From positions 1 through 43,023 of the forward strand of contig CAYWNA010000096.1 of assembly GCA_964459305.1 (NCBI GenBank): a DNA stretch of 43,023 nucleotides. Direction: 5' to 3'. The translations under genes and the position numbers were made by a program. This document shows positions 16,288-25,343 of the stretch, in pieces. This stretch comes from CAYWNA01 sp964459305. GTDB lineage: Bacteria > Planctomycetota > Planctomycetia > Pirellulales > Pirellulaceae. Position 1 is the first letter of the stretch. The number at the start of each line of letters is the position of its first letter. Below the pieces are notes generated by a model. That model did not search any database, was not told where the DNA came from, and saw nothing but the letters and a program-made list of their open reading frames with translations.

Positions 16288-17763
16288 GTCGAGCCACTTT
16301 TTCAACGCCTCAGCTACGGAATCAAGGTTTCCGAGACTGGCTCGGGGTACGGGAACAGGCTCGGGTTCTGGCTCAGGTTCGGGGGGCTTGCGCATTTTCC
16401 ATCGGACCAACAAGAAGATCCCAACCGCCGCCAGCACGGCCAGAGCCAGCGACACCGCTTGCAGAATGTCCAGGATTTTCTGCCATGTTCCGATTTCCTC
16501 TGGCACGTCAGCAGCCGCTTCGGATTCGGCCGGCTCGTCTTCCTTTACTCGCCCAATGATGACCTGAATCTCGTCTTTCCTGGCTTCGTCGTACCCAACG
16601 GCCCGTTTGACGAGATCGGCGACTTGTTCTGGCTTGATTTTGAAATGCGGCAGCCCCGCCGCGATCGCTGCATCTTCCCTAACCATGACCGCGACCGTCA
16701 ATCGCTTGACAATCCCTTGCATCTTCTCGGAGGTGCGATTGGTCCGCGATACTACGTACTCGCTCTCAATCTCTTCCTCCTCTTTCTCGCCGGTCATGCT
16801 TTGGAGGCTGACCCGGTTGAAACTGGTCGGTAGGTTGTAGGCCGCGCCGGTTGTGCCTCCAGTCTCAGGTTGCGTAGTCTTGAGCGTCCTTGTCTTTTCT
16901 TTCAGGATCACGCGGCCATCCGGGTCATACGTTGCGCTATCCTCTTTGACCCGTTTGAAGTCGATGTCTGCGGTAACCCGGACCGTGGAGTTCCCTTCGC
17001 CGTAGACTCCAACCAATAGCTGCTGCGCCTTCTCAGCAAGGTAGGACTCGACATCGCGCTGATACTCTAATTGCCTGGAAGACATTTCCTCGTAGGGATC
17101 ACTGCTCCTGGACAACACACGGTGTTGTGTATCCAAGACCGTCACGTGCTCCGGAGTCAGACCTTTCACACTGCCGGCCACCAAGGCCACAATGCCCTCC
17201 GTCTCCTTCCGGCTCAAAGCGGCGCCAAGTTCCGTCTTGATTACTACGCTAGAAGTAACCGGCTTTTTCTCTCGGACAAATGGCGTATCGTCAGGCTGCA
17301 CAACGTGGACCCACGCCGATTCAACCTGATCCAGTTGCATGATGGTTCGGGCCAACTCGGATTGAATCGCACGTTGGTAGGCGACGTTCTGCTGGAAGGG
17401 GGTCATGCCAAACTGCGAATCGTCGAAAAGCCCCCAGCCTTTGCCGGGCCCAGACGGCAATCCGGAAACAGCCACATCCATTCGCAACTTCTGCGTGCGA
17501 TCTTTTGGCACCGAAACCGTCGTACCCTCGGCACTCAACCTGTAAGGAACATCTTCCGCGTCGAGTTTTGCGGTAATCTCCGCCGCGTCTTCCACTGGCA
17601 GGTCTGAGAACAGTACGGAATACTCTGGCTTAACCCAGATGACGACTCCAACGATCACAACAAGGCAAATCGCCGCCGCGACGAGGAACAGGACGCGCCA
17701 AATGACACTCTGTCGCGTCCAGAGCTGCTTGAGTTGTTCTGCAAACTGTCGCAAGGTTTCCAT
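16279..17763 (-). CDS. fliF: Flagellar MS-ring protein FliF
   Basis: A 494-residue inner-membrane ring protein that forms the base of the flagellar basal body. The first membrane helix is at about 22-43 (VLFLVAAAICLVVIVGVVIW). The conserved ring-building motifs follow: EYSVLFSDLPVEDAAEI, GWGLFDDSQFGMTPFQQNVAYQRAIQSELARTI and ESAWVHVV. The second membrane helix (AVSLALAVLAAVGIFLLVRW) precedes a short C-terminal tail rich in Glu-Pro repeats and ending DSVAEALKKWLDVS, which is where FliG would bind. The ATG at 17763 lacks a clear ribosome binding site. Confidence 0.93.
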   Translation of the reverse strand: METLRQFAEQLKQLWTRQSVIWRVLFLVAAAICLVVIVGVVIWVKPEYSVLFSDLPVEDAAEITAKLDAEDVPYRLSAEGTTVSVPKDRTQKLRMDVAVSGLPSGPGKGWGLFDDSQFGMTPFQQNVAYQRAIQSELARTIMQLDQVESAWVHVVQPDDTPFVREKKPVTSSVVIKTELGAALSRKETEGIVALVAGSVKGLTPEHVTVLDTQHRVLSRSSDPYEEMSSRQLEYQRDVESYLAEKAQQLLVGVYGEGNSTVRVTADIDFKRVKEDSATYDPDGRVILKEKTRTLKTTQPETGGTTGAAYNLPTSFNRVSLQSMTGEKEEEEIESEYVVSRTNRTSEKMQGIVKRLTVAVMVREDAAIAAGLPHFKIKPEQVADLVKRAVGYDEARKDEIQVIIGRVKEDEPAESEAAADVPEEIGTWQKILDILQAVSLALAVLAAVGIFLLVRWKMRKPPEPEPEPEPVPVPRASLGNLDSVAEALKKWLDVS

Positions 17764-17776
17764 GATGAGCTACCAG

Positions 17777-17831
17777 TCGGCCGCCGGCCGAGGAAGTGAT
17801 CAGCCTTTTCGGGTCGCGTGAGCGAAAAGGC
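17777..17831 (-). promoter_or_regulatory. Structured leader upstream of fliF
   Basis: Between fliF and its candidate promoter lie a palindrome, TCGGCCGCCGGCCGA (from 17777), and a perfect 9-bp stem, GCCTTTTCG (17803-17811) with CGAAAAGGC (17823-17831). A shorter AAAGGTCCTTT palindrome follows at 17833-17843. On the minus strand all would sit in the fliF 5' leader, 15-80 nt before the start codon, and could affect translation or mRNA stability. Confidence 0.4.
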
Positions 17832-17880
17832 CAAAGGTCCTTTCAGGAAAGATGGCGATAGTATGAAGGGTATGCCGTCT

Positions 17881-17908
17881 ATATCGGTTCTTCCGGTGAT
17901 AGGGATTA
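17881..17908 (-). promoter_or_regulatory. Candidate FliA-type promoter of fliF-fliG
   Basis: On the minus strand, TAAT (17908-17905), a 16-bp spacer and ACCGATAT (17888-17881), about 118 bp before the fliF ATG. The element resembles the one before the fliK unit (AAAA-N16-ACCGATGT). Confidence 0.35.
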
Positions 17909-17909
17909 A

Positions 17910-18291
17910 ATGAAAAGGAGGGAGAACCGCGCCAGCAAGCCTTTGCACGACGAGAGCAACGATAGGCAGGGGGAGCTGCGCAGAAAAGGCAGAGGCAAAG
18001 CGATTGTGCTGGAGCTTATGCCAGACTCCGCTGCCACGTCAATTGAGCGGCAAGCCTTCCGTCAGACTAGTTGCATGCACTCGCCGCGTGTTGAATCGGC
18101 GGCGGTACGCGCAACTTTCTACTGTGTCGGGCCATCTCGTTCATCCCCTGCAACCGGTGGCGAACCAGCTGACTCGTACTGATAGTACGCAACGCGATGG
18201 GAGACTGTCCGGGGAGAATCACGGTCGGATCCGCCGCGCGAATCGTTATGGTAGACTATCCGATCATCCTGGAAATCAGGAGTTTTGAGAG
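17910..18291. other. Intergenic region between fliF and a glycosyltransferase gene
   Basis: No coding region with credible composition. It should contain the promoter of the plus-strand glycosyltransferase gene; I see no strong -35/-10 pair and no repeat. Confidence 0.4.
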
Positions 18292-19329
18292 ATGACGAAG
18301 ACTCACAACCTGTGTCGCGCCTATGAATTGATGAACGAGGACACGGGGGTGGTGGTACCGGTCTATTTCCCGCCGGACGTGGACACCACACGAGGCGAAG
18401 CGCTTCTCCGAGACAACGTGGGAGCGTACCTCCGGCAAATCACCGAACCCACACGATTGTGCCTCAGCGTCGACGGCGAAGACAATGGCGGAGCCATCGC
18501 TCGTCGCGTGGCATCGGAGTATGGTGTCTCGTTGGTAACGTCGCCGGAAAACCGCGGCAAACTGCACAGCGCGGCCAACGGCGCCCGCCACATCCTTGAT
18601 AACCATAGCGTCGAGTTTGTCGCCATCGTTGACCAAGATGGAGATCACTTCGCCAATGAGTTGGTCAGTTTCGTCCGAACCACCGCCCGCATCTCGGAAG
18701 CTCTGGACAGCGATCGTGTGATGGTCCTGGGCCGTCGCTTCTCCCGCCATCGTCCGTTGGGGCTGCTCCGCGGTGAATTGGAGGAACTGGCTGATCGCGT
18801 TCTGTTGGACGCCCTCAATTATCATGCCGCACGAACGGGCACTCCGTTGCGAATGGAATACGCCAACTTGTTTGACGAGTTCCCCGATTTCCACTCCGGA
18901 TACAAACTGTTCAGCCGTCAATCCGCGCAAGATGCACTCTTGACCCTGTCTCAGCCCGCCGGTGTTAGTGAAGCCTGCCACTACCGACATGCGTGCGAGG
19001 CAGTTATGACGGTCGAGGCCCTGCTGGCGGGAGCCTACCTGGGCGTGGTGAACCGCAGTACTTTCAACGAACAGCCCATCACGACGTTCGGGATGTACGA
19101 CCGTCGTCAATTGATCGCAGACAAACTCATCTGGCCCTGCAAGCGCCTGGATATCCCGGTACCATTTGTCAAACAATTCCTCGCCAACCACATCCCAAGA
19201 CTCCTGTTGAACACCATGGTCCCCGATGGACGCGAGGAGTTGAAAAAGATCCATGCCCTGACGCTTCGAGCGTTTAGGCAGGAGCCTACCGAAGCAGACC
19301 TACTCGTGCACCAACCTCTGTTCGTGTGA
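18292..19329 (+). CDS. Family 2-like glycosyltransferase (GT-A fold)
   Basis: A 345-residue soluble enzyme. Near residues 20-110 it shows the GT-A nucleotide-sugar domain: VVVPVYFP, LCLSVDGED, LVTSPENRGKLHSAANGA and VAIVDQDGDHF, the last carrying the DxD-like metal site. The middle part (FPDFHSGYKLFSR) resembles the acceptor region of GT2 enzymes. There is no transmembrane segment. AGGAG stands about 10 bp before the ATG. The next gene, a Tat-exported family-10-like hydrolase, starts 55 bp downstream, so they are probably co-transcribed. Donor and acceptor sugars cannot be told from sequence. Confidence 0.72.
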   Translation: MTKTHNLCRAYELMNEDTGVVVPVYFPPDVDTTRGEALLRDNVGAYLRQITEPTRLCLSVDGEDNGGAIARRVASEYGVSLVTSPENRGKLHSAANGARHILDNHSVEFVAIVDQDGDHFANELVSFVRTTARISEALDSDRVMVLGRRFSRHRPLGLLRGELEELADRVLLDALNYHAARTGTPLRMEYANLFDEFPDFHSGYKLFSRQSAQDALLTLSQPAGVSEACHYRHACEAVMTVEALLAGAYLGVVNRSTFNEQPITTFGMYDRRQLIADKLIWPCKRLDIPVPFVKQFLANHIPRLLLNTMVPDGREELKKIHALTLRAFRQEPTEADLLVHQPLFV

Positions 19330-19384
19330 TTTGGCCTCGGAAAGGCAGGCTAGGTCCAAGATTCAGATGAGAGGAGTAATCGCC

Positions 19385-20995
19385 ATGACGACCACACGAC
19401 GGCAGTTTCTTCGTGACAGCTTGCTCGGAACCACGTGCTTCGCGGTGGGGGCTCGCTATACTCCCGCGCAACAGGTGCCGGCTGACCGCAAGGCCCTCGC
19501 CCATCGCCATCGCCGCATCATCTTCAACGACGACGGCGACGACGTGTGGCATCCCGAAGCATCTACGCCCGACGGCTTCGTCAGCGTCCGCTTGAAGCAC
19601 ATGCTGAACACCCAAGCCGACACGCTTTTCTACTGCACGACTCAATCGTTCAACTACTTCACGCACAACACAAACGTGGGCGAGGTCTTTCTCAAACGGC
19701 AGGGTCCCTTTGCGAACAACAACATGCAGACGCTGCTGGATCAGGGCACTGACCCGTTGAAGCTGGCCGTCGAGTTCGCCCACGCCAACGGCATCGAGGT
19801 CGTCTGGACACTGCGAATGAACGACATTCACGACGCGTTCACGCCCCCGCTGTGGCCACAATGGAAAACCGATCACCCCGACGCCCTATTGGGTAAAGCC
19901 GAAGATTGGGGCGTCAACCCGCCGGGATCGCAGGCTCGTTGGTGGGCCGGAGTCGACTTCAACCGCCAGGACGTTCGAGCGCGCACAATCGAACTGATCG
20001 AAGAGGTAGCCCGCAACTACGATGTAGACGGCATCGACCTGGACTGGTTGCGGCACCCCATCCATTTCCCCGAGACGCTCCACGGCGAAGCGGTAACCCA
20101 GGAAGCTGTCGACCTGCTAACAGCCCTAGTGCGCGACATCCGTGCCATGCTTACGCGTGTCGAGCAAGACCGGGGGAGAGTCATACTTCTGGCCACACGC
20201 GTGCCGCTGACCGTCGCGCAAGGTCGTTACATCGGCACCGATGTCGAGACGTGGATGAAAGCCGGCCTGATCGACTTTGTCACCGTTGGCGGCGGATACG
20301 TTCCTTTCTCCATGCCCACCGCCGAAGTCGCCACCCTTGGCCGCAAACATGGCGTGCCCGTATACCCCTGCGTCAGTGCGTCGGGGATGATGCGGCGTAC
20401 TCCGTTCGGTAAAGGCCAGCTCTACGGCATCGAAGGCTGGCGTGCCGCTGCCGCCAACGCTTTCGGCCAAGGCGCGGACGGCATCAGCCTGTTTAACCTG
20501 TTCCCCTCGCCCGGCAACGATGCCCACAACGAACTCGTACGCCGGGCTTTTTCCGAACTGGGCGATCCCGCCACGTTTGCCGGAAAGGACAAACTCTTCG
20601 TCCTCGACAATGAAGCCCACATGACCACCCACGGCTACGTGAATCACATCGTCCCTCACAGACAATGCCTCCCCAAGCCTCTCGAATCCGGCAAACCCAC
20701 CACGGTCACGATTCTCGTGTCGGACGTACCCCCGGCCGTCAAGGGCGCCGCGCAACTACGCATCCAGTTGGAAAGCGAATCTGTTGTTTCGGTGCAACTC
20801 AACGGGCGGCGCGTGGATCTGAAGCGCTCGCCGGAGTTGGAGGAACGTTTTGGGATGGTATGGCTCGCCGGACTCGTTCCGCAAAAGGACCTGCGCAACG
20901 GACCGAACCAAGTGACTGTGCAACTGTCAGAGGCCGCCGCAACGGTCCGGCTGACGGGCGCGGAAGTACTTGTGCAGTATTCCGGAACAGCATAG
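19385..20995 (+). CDS. Tat-exported family-10-like glycosyl hydrolase (GHL10)
   Basis: A 536-residue protein with a twin-arginine signal (TTRRQFLRDSLLGTTCFAVG), so it is folded before export. The body matches the glycosyl hydrolase-like 10 barrel: IIFNDDGDDVWHP, DTLFYCTTQSFNYF, FAHANGIEVVWTLRMNDIHD, WAGVDFNRQDVRARTIELIEEV and VDGIDLDWLRHPIHFP. The C-terminal 120 residues are a beta-rich accessory domain (SVVSVQLNGRRVDL, NGPNQVTVQLSE). The ATG at 19385 has AGAGGAG upstream; the open frame continues 18 codons further up but without a signal. Such genes are abundant in Pirellulales and are thought to act on complex polysaccharides; the substrate is unknown. Confidence 0.8.
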   Translation: MTTTRRQFLRDSLLGTTCFAVGARYTPAQQVPADRKALAHRHRRIIFNDDGDDVWHPEASTPDGFVSVRLKHMLNTQADTLFYCTTQSFNYFTHNTNVGEVFLKRQGPFANNNMQTLLDQGTDPLKLAVEFAHANGIEVVWTLRMNDIHDAFTPPLWPQWKTDHPDALLGKAEDWGVNPPGSQARWWAGVDFNRQDVRARTIELIEEVARNYDVDGIDLDWLRHPIHFPETLHGEAVTQEAVDLLTALVRDIRAMLTRVEQDRGRVILLATRVPLTVAQGRYIGTDVETWMKAGLIDFVTVGGGYVPFSMPTAEVATLGRKHGVPVYPCVSASGMMRRTPFGKGQLYGIEGWRAAAANAFGQGADGISLFNLFPSPGNDAHNELVRRAFSELGDPATFAGKDKLFVLDNEAHMTTHGYVNHIVPHRQCLPKPLESGKPTTVTILVSDVPPAVKGAAQLRIQLESESVVSVQLNGRRVDLKRSPELEERFGMVWLAGLVPQKDLRNGPNQVTVQLSEAAATVRLTGAEVLVQYSGTA

Positions 20996-21130
20996 ATCAG
21001 AAATTGACAAGGGCAACAAGTCATCGCACACATCTTCTCTTCGTGACCGGCACAACTCTCGGCTTCTGCCATTTGTAGGCTCTTTCTCCGCTGCACAAGT
21101 TCACTAGCACAATAAGTATGCGGGCATTCT

Positions 21131-21532
21131 ACCCGAGGCAAACTCGCAGAACACCGCGGTGTGATCTACTGGGCTTGGGGGCCATCCCAGTATCAAGGCG
21201 GCATCGCCGGCCTGAACATGCTTGGAATTGCGACAAAATTTGGAGATATTCCAAGGTCAAATACGCTCAAGGTACTGGGGGTGGACCTGTTCACCATCGG
21301 ACAGACGACCGCGGAGGATGCCAGCTTCCAGACAATCGACCAGCAGCACGACGGTCATTACACCGACTTTGTGTTTCGCGACAATCGTATGGTCGGGGCA
21401 ATTCTCCTCGGTGACACGCAACTGGCCACAAGAGTCAAGAGAGCCATCGAGGATTGCGAGGACTTCTCTGGTGAGCTCCAAAAACGTCCCACTGCCGAGC
21501 ATCTCGCAAAGTTTTTGTGCACGAACGGTTAG
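21131..21532 (+). pseudogene. C-terminal remnant of an FAD-dependent (rubredoxin/nitrite reductase-like) oxidoreductase
   Basis: The frame RGKLAEHRGVIYWAW, then QYQGGIAGLNMLG, GVDLFTIGQ, DGHYTDFVFRDNRMVGAILLGD and LAKFL matches the C-terminal portion of pyridine nucleotide-disulfide oxidoreductases of the rubredoxin reductase/NirB type. The two Rossmann domains (FAD and NADH, about 270 residues) are missing. The frame is open only from about 21131, the first usable start is a GTG at 21161, and nothing upstream in any frame restores the N-terminus. It is therefore most likely the relic of a 5' deletion. Its good conservation suggests the loss is recent. Confidence 0.6.
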
Positions 21533-21766
21533 GAGGCCATTCGCAATCGCTCATCGGACTTCGCACGATTCTCAACTGATGACGCGATGGATTTCATCGC
21601 GGCCGGGTTTGTCAATCGTCTTGCGAGCGAACGGCGGCCCATCCCGCCTCTGTGGACTCTCTAGCCGCCCTTGTCGTCAAACGGCGTCCCTGGTAGCGTA
21701 AACCGGTTTGCGCCACTCCATAGACGCCGGGTCCGGACACAAACGCCAGTGACTGCCAGCGACAAC

Positions 21767-24607
21767 GTGCATTCGGAGAATTGCTGCAGGGATGTTTCTT
21801 CTGAGACGATCCGTGTGCGCGGTGCGCGCGTGCACAACCTGCAAGACATCGACGTTGATATTCCGCGGGACAAGCTGGTGGTGATTACGGGACCCAGTGG
21901 GTCGGGGAAGAGCAGCCTGGCGTTTGATACGCTGTACGCGGAAGGGCAAAGGCAATACATCGAGAGCCTGTCCGTCTACGCGAGGCAATTTTTGCACCAG
22001 ATGGAACGGCCCGACGTCGACTTGATCGAAGGGTTAGAGCCGACAATCTGCATCGACCAGCGTCCGCGAAGCGGCAATCCGCGAAGCACGGTCGCCACGG
22101 TCACGGAGATTTACGACTATTTGCGGTTGTTGATGGCGCGTTTGGGTGACGCGTCCTGCTACCAATGTGGCGGCCCGATCCGACAACAGTCTGCCGAGGA
22201 GATCCAGGACGTGCTGATGGATCTGCCCGAGGGAACCAAGGCGATGCTCCTGGCGCCGATGGTCCGTGGGCGGCGCGGGAAACACGACGACGTGTTTGCC
22301 AAGATTCGCAAAGCGGGCTTTGTGCGAGTTCGTGTTGATGGCCAGGTATTTGACATCGATCAACTTCCGGACCTTGATCCTAGAAAGCCGCACCACGTGG
22401 AAGCCGTGGTCGACCGAGTCGTCATCCGATCCGGCGTGCGGGCGCGGATTGGGGAGTCACTTCGGCTGGCAATCCGGCATGGCGAAGGATTGGTCATCGC
22501 CTGCTATTTAGACACCAGGCGAGCGAGCGACGAGCGTCCTAATGGGCATTGGCACGACCGCCTGTTCAGTACTTTGTATGCCTGCCCGAACTGCAACATT
22601 AGCGTCGAGGAACTCGAACCGCGCACTTTCAGTTTCAATAGTCCCTACGGCGCGTGTCCACGGTGCGAAGGTATTGGGCGGTTGGAGCAGTTCGATGCTG
22701 ACTTGGTCTTGCCGAATCCAGAGCGGTCCCTCGCGGACGGCGCCGTCGCCCCATGGAAGGGATCTCGGCCAGCGGCGGCAAAGAAACAACAGGCGGAGTT
22801 GTCCGACTTTATGCGCGCGCACCGCTTTGCGTGGGACACTCCCGTCAGCGAACTGAAGTCGCGTGTACGCGATCAACTGCTGCACGGCGACGGCAAGGAC
22901 TTCCTTGGCGTCCTGATGATGCTGGAAAAGGAATACGCGACCGCGACTGCCGAAGACCGTCGCGAAGATTTGGCTCGCTTCCGTGCCCAAGTAGAGTGCC
23001 CGGCGTGTGGCGGATCGCGGTTGCGGCCCGAAGCTAACAGCGTACGCGTCGGCGGGAAGACAATCCACGAAATCTGTCGCATGCCGGTCGACGAAGCTGG
23101 GAGGTTTTTTGGTGGGTTGGATTTTGCGGATTCCAAACGAGCGATCTCTGATCCGCTGTTGGCGGAGATTTGTAAACGATTGGCGTTTCTGGAAACGGTC
23201 GGCGTGGCCTACCTGGCATTGGACCGTGCTGCCGATACGCTAAGCGGCGGCGAGTCGCAGCGCGTGCGTCTGGCGACCAGTATCGGATCGGGGCTGATGG
23301 GGGTCTGCTATGTGTTGGACGAACCGACGATCGGTCTCCACCCCCGTGACAACCGCCGGTTGATCGGTGCACTGCGAGATCTGCAACAACGAGGCAATAC
23401 GGTTCTGGTAGTCGAACACGACGAGACCATGATGCGCGAGGCGGACCAGTTGATCGATGTCGGCCCGGCCGCCGGATCCGGCGGGGGCCAGATTGTCGCG
23501 CAGGGACCTCTTCACGAGATTGTCCGCGACGAACACTCCATTACGGCCCGCTATCTCCGGGGCGATTTGCGGATTCCCGTGCCATCGAAACGCCGGCGCT
23601 TGGCTAAATCGCGATCCCTGGTGATCGAAGGGGTCACGACCAATAACTTAAAAAACGTCGACGTACGTTTTCCGCTGGGGGCACTGATATGTGTGACAGG
23701 GGTCAGCGGATCCGGCAAGAGCTCGTTAGTTAACGAGACGCTGGCCCCCGCCCTTCTCCGACGGCTGAACGGTGTCGCGCCGAAACCGGGGCCGTTCGAA
23801 GGCCTTCGCGGCGTCCGTCAAATTGACAAGATCATCCAGATCGATCAGTCGCCCATCGGCCGCACGCCACGTAGTACGCCGGCCACGTACGTGGGGGCTT
23901 TTGACGAGATACGTAAGGTCTTCGCCAGTACTCGCGAGGCCAAACAGCGGGGCTTCCGGGCCAATCGGTTCAGCTTCAACGTCAAAGGCGGCCGCTGCGA
24001 GGGCTGCCAGGGGCACGGTGTGCGGAAGATCGAAATGAACTTCCTGCCGGACCTTTACGTGACGTGCAACGAGTGCAACGGCACTCGCTTCAACCGGCAA
24101 ACGCTGGCGGTGCGTTACCGAGGGCAGTCGATTGCCGACGTACTGGCAATGTCGGCCGATGAGGCCGCCGGGTTCTTCGAGAATTTTCCCAGTATTCACC
24201 GTTGGTTGCAGAGTTTTAGCGATGTCGGTTTGGGCTATTTGTGTCTCGGCCAACCATCGACAACGCTCTCCGGCGGCGAAGCCCAGCGGATCAAGCTGGC
24301 AAGCCGACTGGCACGCGCTGGCAAGGGCAGCACGCTGTACCTACTGGACGAACCCACAACCGGCCTGCACTTCGACGACGTTCGGCGACTGCTCCAAGTG
24401 CTAGGCCGATTGGTCGATCGCGGTAATACGGTGATTGTCATTGAGCACAACTTGGAGGTGATCAAATGCGCGGACTGGATCATCGATCTCGGTCCAGAAG
24501 GCGGCGAGGCCGGGGGTCATGTCGTGGCGACGGGCACGCCGGAAACGATTGCTCAATTGGAGGACAACGACACGGGGCGGTTCCTGCGGGTGCTTTTGGA
24601 AGGTTAG
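21767..24607 (+). CDS. uvrA: Excinuclease ABC subunit A
   Basis: The DNA-damage recognition ATPase of nucleotide excision repair, acting as a UvrA2-UvrB complex. It has two ABC ATPase halves. The first has Walker A GPSGSGKSSLAFDTLYAEGQRQYIESLS and signature LSGGESQRVRLA, then YVLDEPTIGLHP. The second has Walker A GVSGSGKSSLVNETL and signature LSGGEAQRIKLA, then YLLDEPTTGLHFDD. Cys pairs CPNC/CPRC in the first half and CEGC/CNEC in the second are the zinc modules. The open frame reaches back to a TTG at 21671, but the first 30 residues look unlike UvrA; the GTG at 21767 is used here and gives 946 residues. UvrB is not in the window. Confidence 0.93.
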   Translation: MHSENCCRDVSSETIRVRGARVHNLQDIDVDIPRDKLVVITGPSGSGKSSLAFDTLYAEGQRQYIESLSVYARQFLHQMERPDVDLIEGLEPTICIDQRPRSGNPRSTVATVTEIYDYLRLLMARLGDASCYQCGGPIRQQSAEEIQDVLMDLPEGTKAMLLAPMVRGRRGKHDDVFAKIRKAGFVRVRVDGQVFDIDQLPDLDPRKPHHVEAVVDRVVIRSGVRARIGESLRLAIRHGEGLVIACYLDTRRASDERPNGHWHDRLFSTLYACPNCNISVEELEPRTFSFNSPYGACPRCEGIGRLEQFDADLVLPNPERSLADGAVAPWKGSRPAAAKKQQAELSDFMRAHRFAWDTPVSELKSRVRDQLLHGDGKDFLGVLMMLEKEYATATAEDRREDLARFRAQVECPACGGSRLRPEANSVRVGGKTIHEICRMPVDEAGRFFGGLDFADSKRAISDPLLAEICKRLAFLETVGVAYLALDRAADTLSGGESQRVRLATSIGSGLMGVCYVLDEPTIGLHPRDNRRLIGALRDLQQRGNTVLVVEHDETMMREADQLIDVGPAAGSGGGQIVAQGPLHEIVRDEHSITARYLRGDLRIPVPSKRRRLAKSRSLVIEGVTTNNLKNVDVRFPLGALICVTGVSGSGKSSLVNETLAPALLRRLNGVAPKPGPFEGLRGVRQIDKIIQIDQSPIGRTPRSTPATYVGAFDEIRKVFASTREAKQRGFRANRFSFNVKGGRCEGCQGHGVRKIEMNFLPDLYVTCNECNGTRFNRQTLAVRYRGQSIADVLAMSADEAAGFFENFPSIHRWLQSFSDVGLGYLCLGQPSTTLSGGEAQRIKLASRLARAGKGSTLYLLDEPTTGLHFDDVRRLLQVLGRLVDRGNTVIVIEHNLEVIKCADWIIDLGPEGGEAGGHVVATGTPETIAQLEDNDTGRFLRVLLEG

Positions 24608-24682
24608 ACGGCTTGCTGACATGGACGTGCAGGCCAAACTCGCCCAGCTTCTTACAAAAGTGAGCCCAGGAATAGATTTGCT

Positions 24683-24745
24683 GCTGGATTCGCAAGGATT
24701 CGGGTGGATTACGCCCCTCACCGCCTGAATTCTTGCGAATCCAGC
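24683..24745. repeat. Long inverted repeat downstream of uvrA
   Basis: GCTGGATTCGCAAGGATTC (24683-24701) pairs with GAATTCTTGCGAATCCAGC (24727-24745), 18 of 19 positions, around a 25-nt loop. A partial third copy, CGAATCCTTGC, follows at 24761-24771. It lies in the 267-bp gap between uvrA and a convergent gene. It could end both transcripts or be a mobile REP-like element. The rest of the gap has no gene. Confidence 0.55.
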
Positions 24746-24874
24746 TACGAGTTTTGTCGACGAATCCTTGCCGTACCGCAAACCCGTTCCTGCGCCTACA
24801 GGAGTCGATCAAAGCTCTGCTTTCAGGCGGACTTGCACTGGGCAATTCGTTGCGAAGACAACCAAAATGTGGGG

Positions 24875-25297
24875 CTACGGACCAAACATCTGGTCAAGTT
24901 CGTTCAAAGTCACGCCGAGCAGCGCGGCAGCATATTCTTCGTCGGTGTAGTATGTCTCCCGCTCGCGACCGCGCTCGATTCCCAAACTGGCCAGCATGCG
25001 TTCGGCCTTTTCTTGTGGATATCGACGTTGAACGTTTCTTAACAATTGCTGAAAGTCGGTGTGGTCGACGGCTGCTTCCACTGTATCCCAATGGCCGATC
25101 AGGTGCCGCGGATTGTGCTGGAGGATCTTATCCCTACAATAGGCGGCAATACGAGGCAAATCGATCCGTGCAGCGATGAAAGCGGAAACAAACAGGAGCC
25201 TGTCACGCACGTGCGGACGCTGACGTCGCTGGCTGGCGTGGGCTAAGTGAAGGTACAATCCAAGAATATCGATAGGTTCGGACATAGCCTCCATCAT
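24875..25297 (-). CDS. Conserved hypothetical protein
   Basis: A 140-residue soluble, mostly helical protein of unknown function. Visible landmarks are the N-terminal ILGLYLHLAHASQRRQRPHVRDRL, LPRIAAYCRDKILQHNPRHL, the basic LLRNVQRRYPQEKAERML and the acidic TDEEYAAALLG with a closing LDQMFG. It has no signal peptide or membrane helix. The composition and codon use match neighbouring genes, so I take it as real. It is divergent to the methyltransferase gene with only 46 bp between the starts, so the two may share a regulatory region. Three Met codons near the start (25297, 25294, 25285) leave the exact start open. Confidence 0.65.
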   Translation of the reverse strand: MMEAMSEPIDILGLYLHLAHASQRRQRPHVRDRLLFVSAFIAARIDLPRIAAYCRDKILQHNPRHLIGHWDTVEAAVDHTDFQQLLRNVQRRYPQEKAERMLASLGIERGRERETYYTDEEYAAALLGVTLNELDQMFGP

Positions 25298-25343
25298 CTC
25301 TCGTCTGCAGAATGGTTCAAGACCACCCGGAAAACTAGAAACC

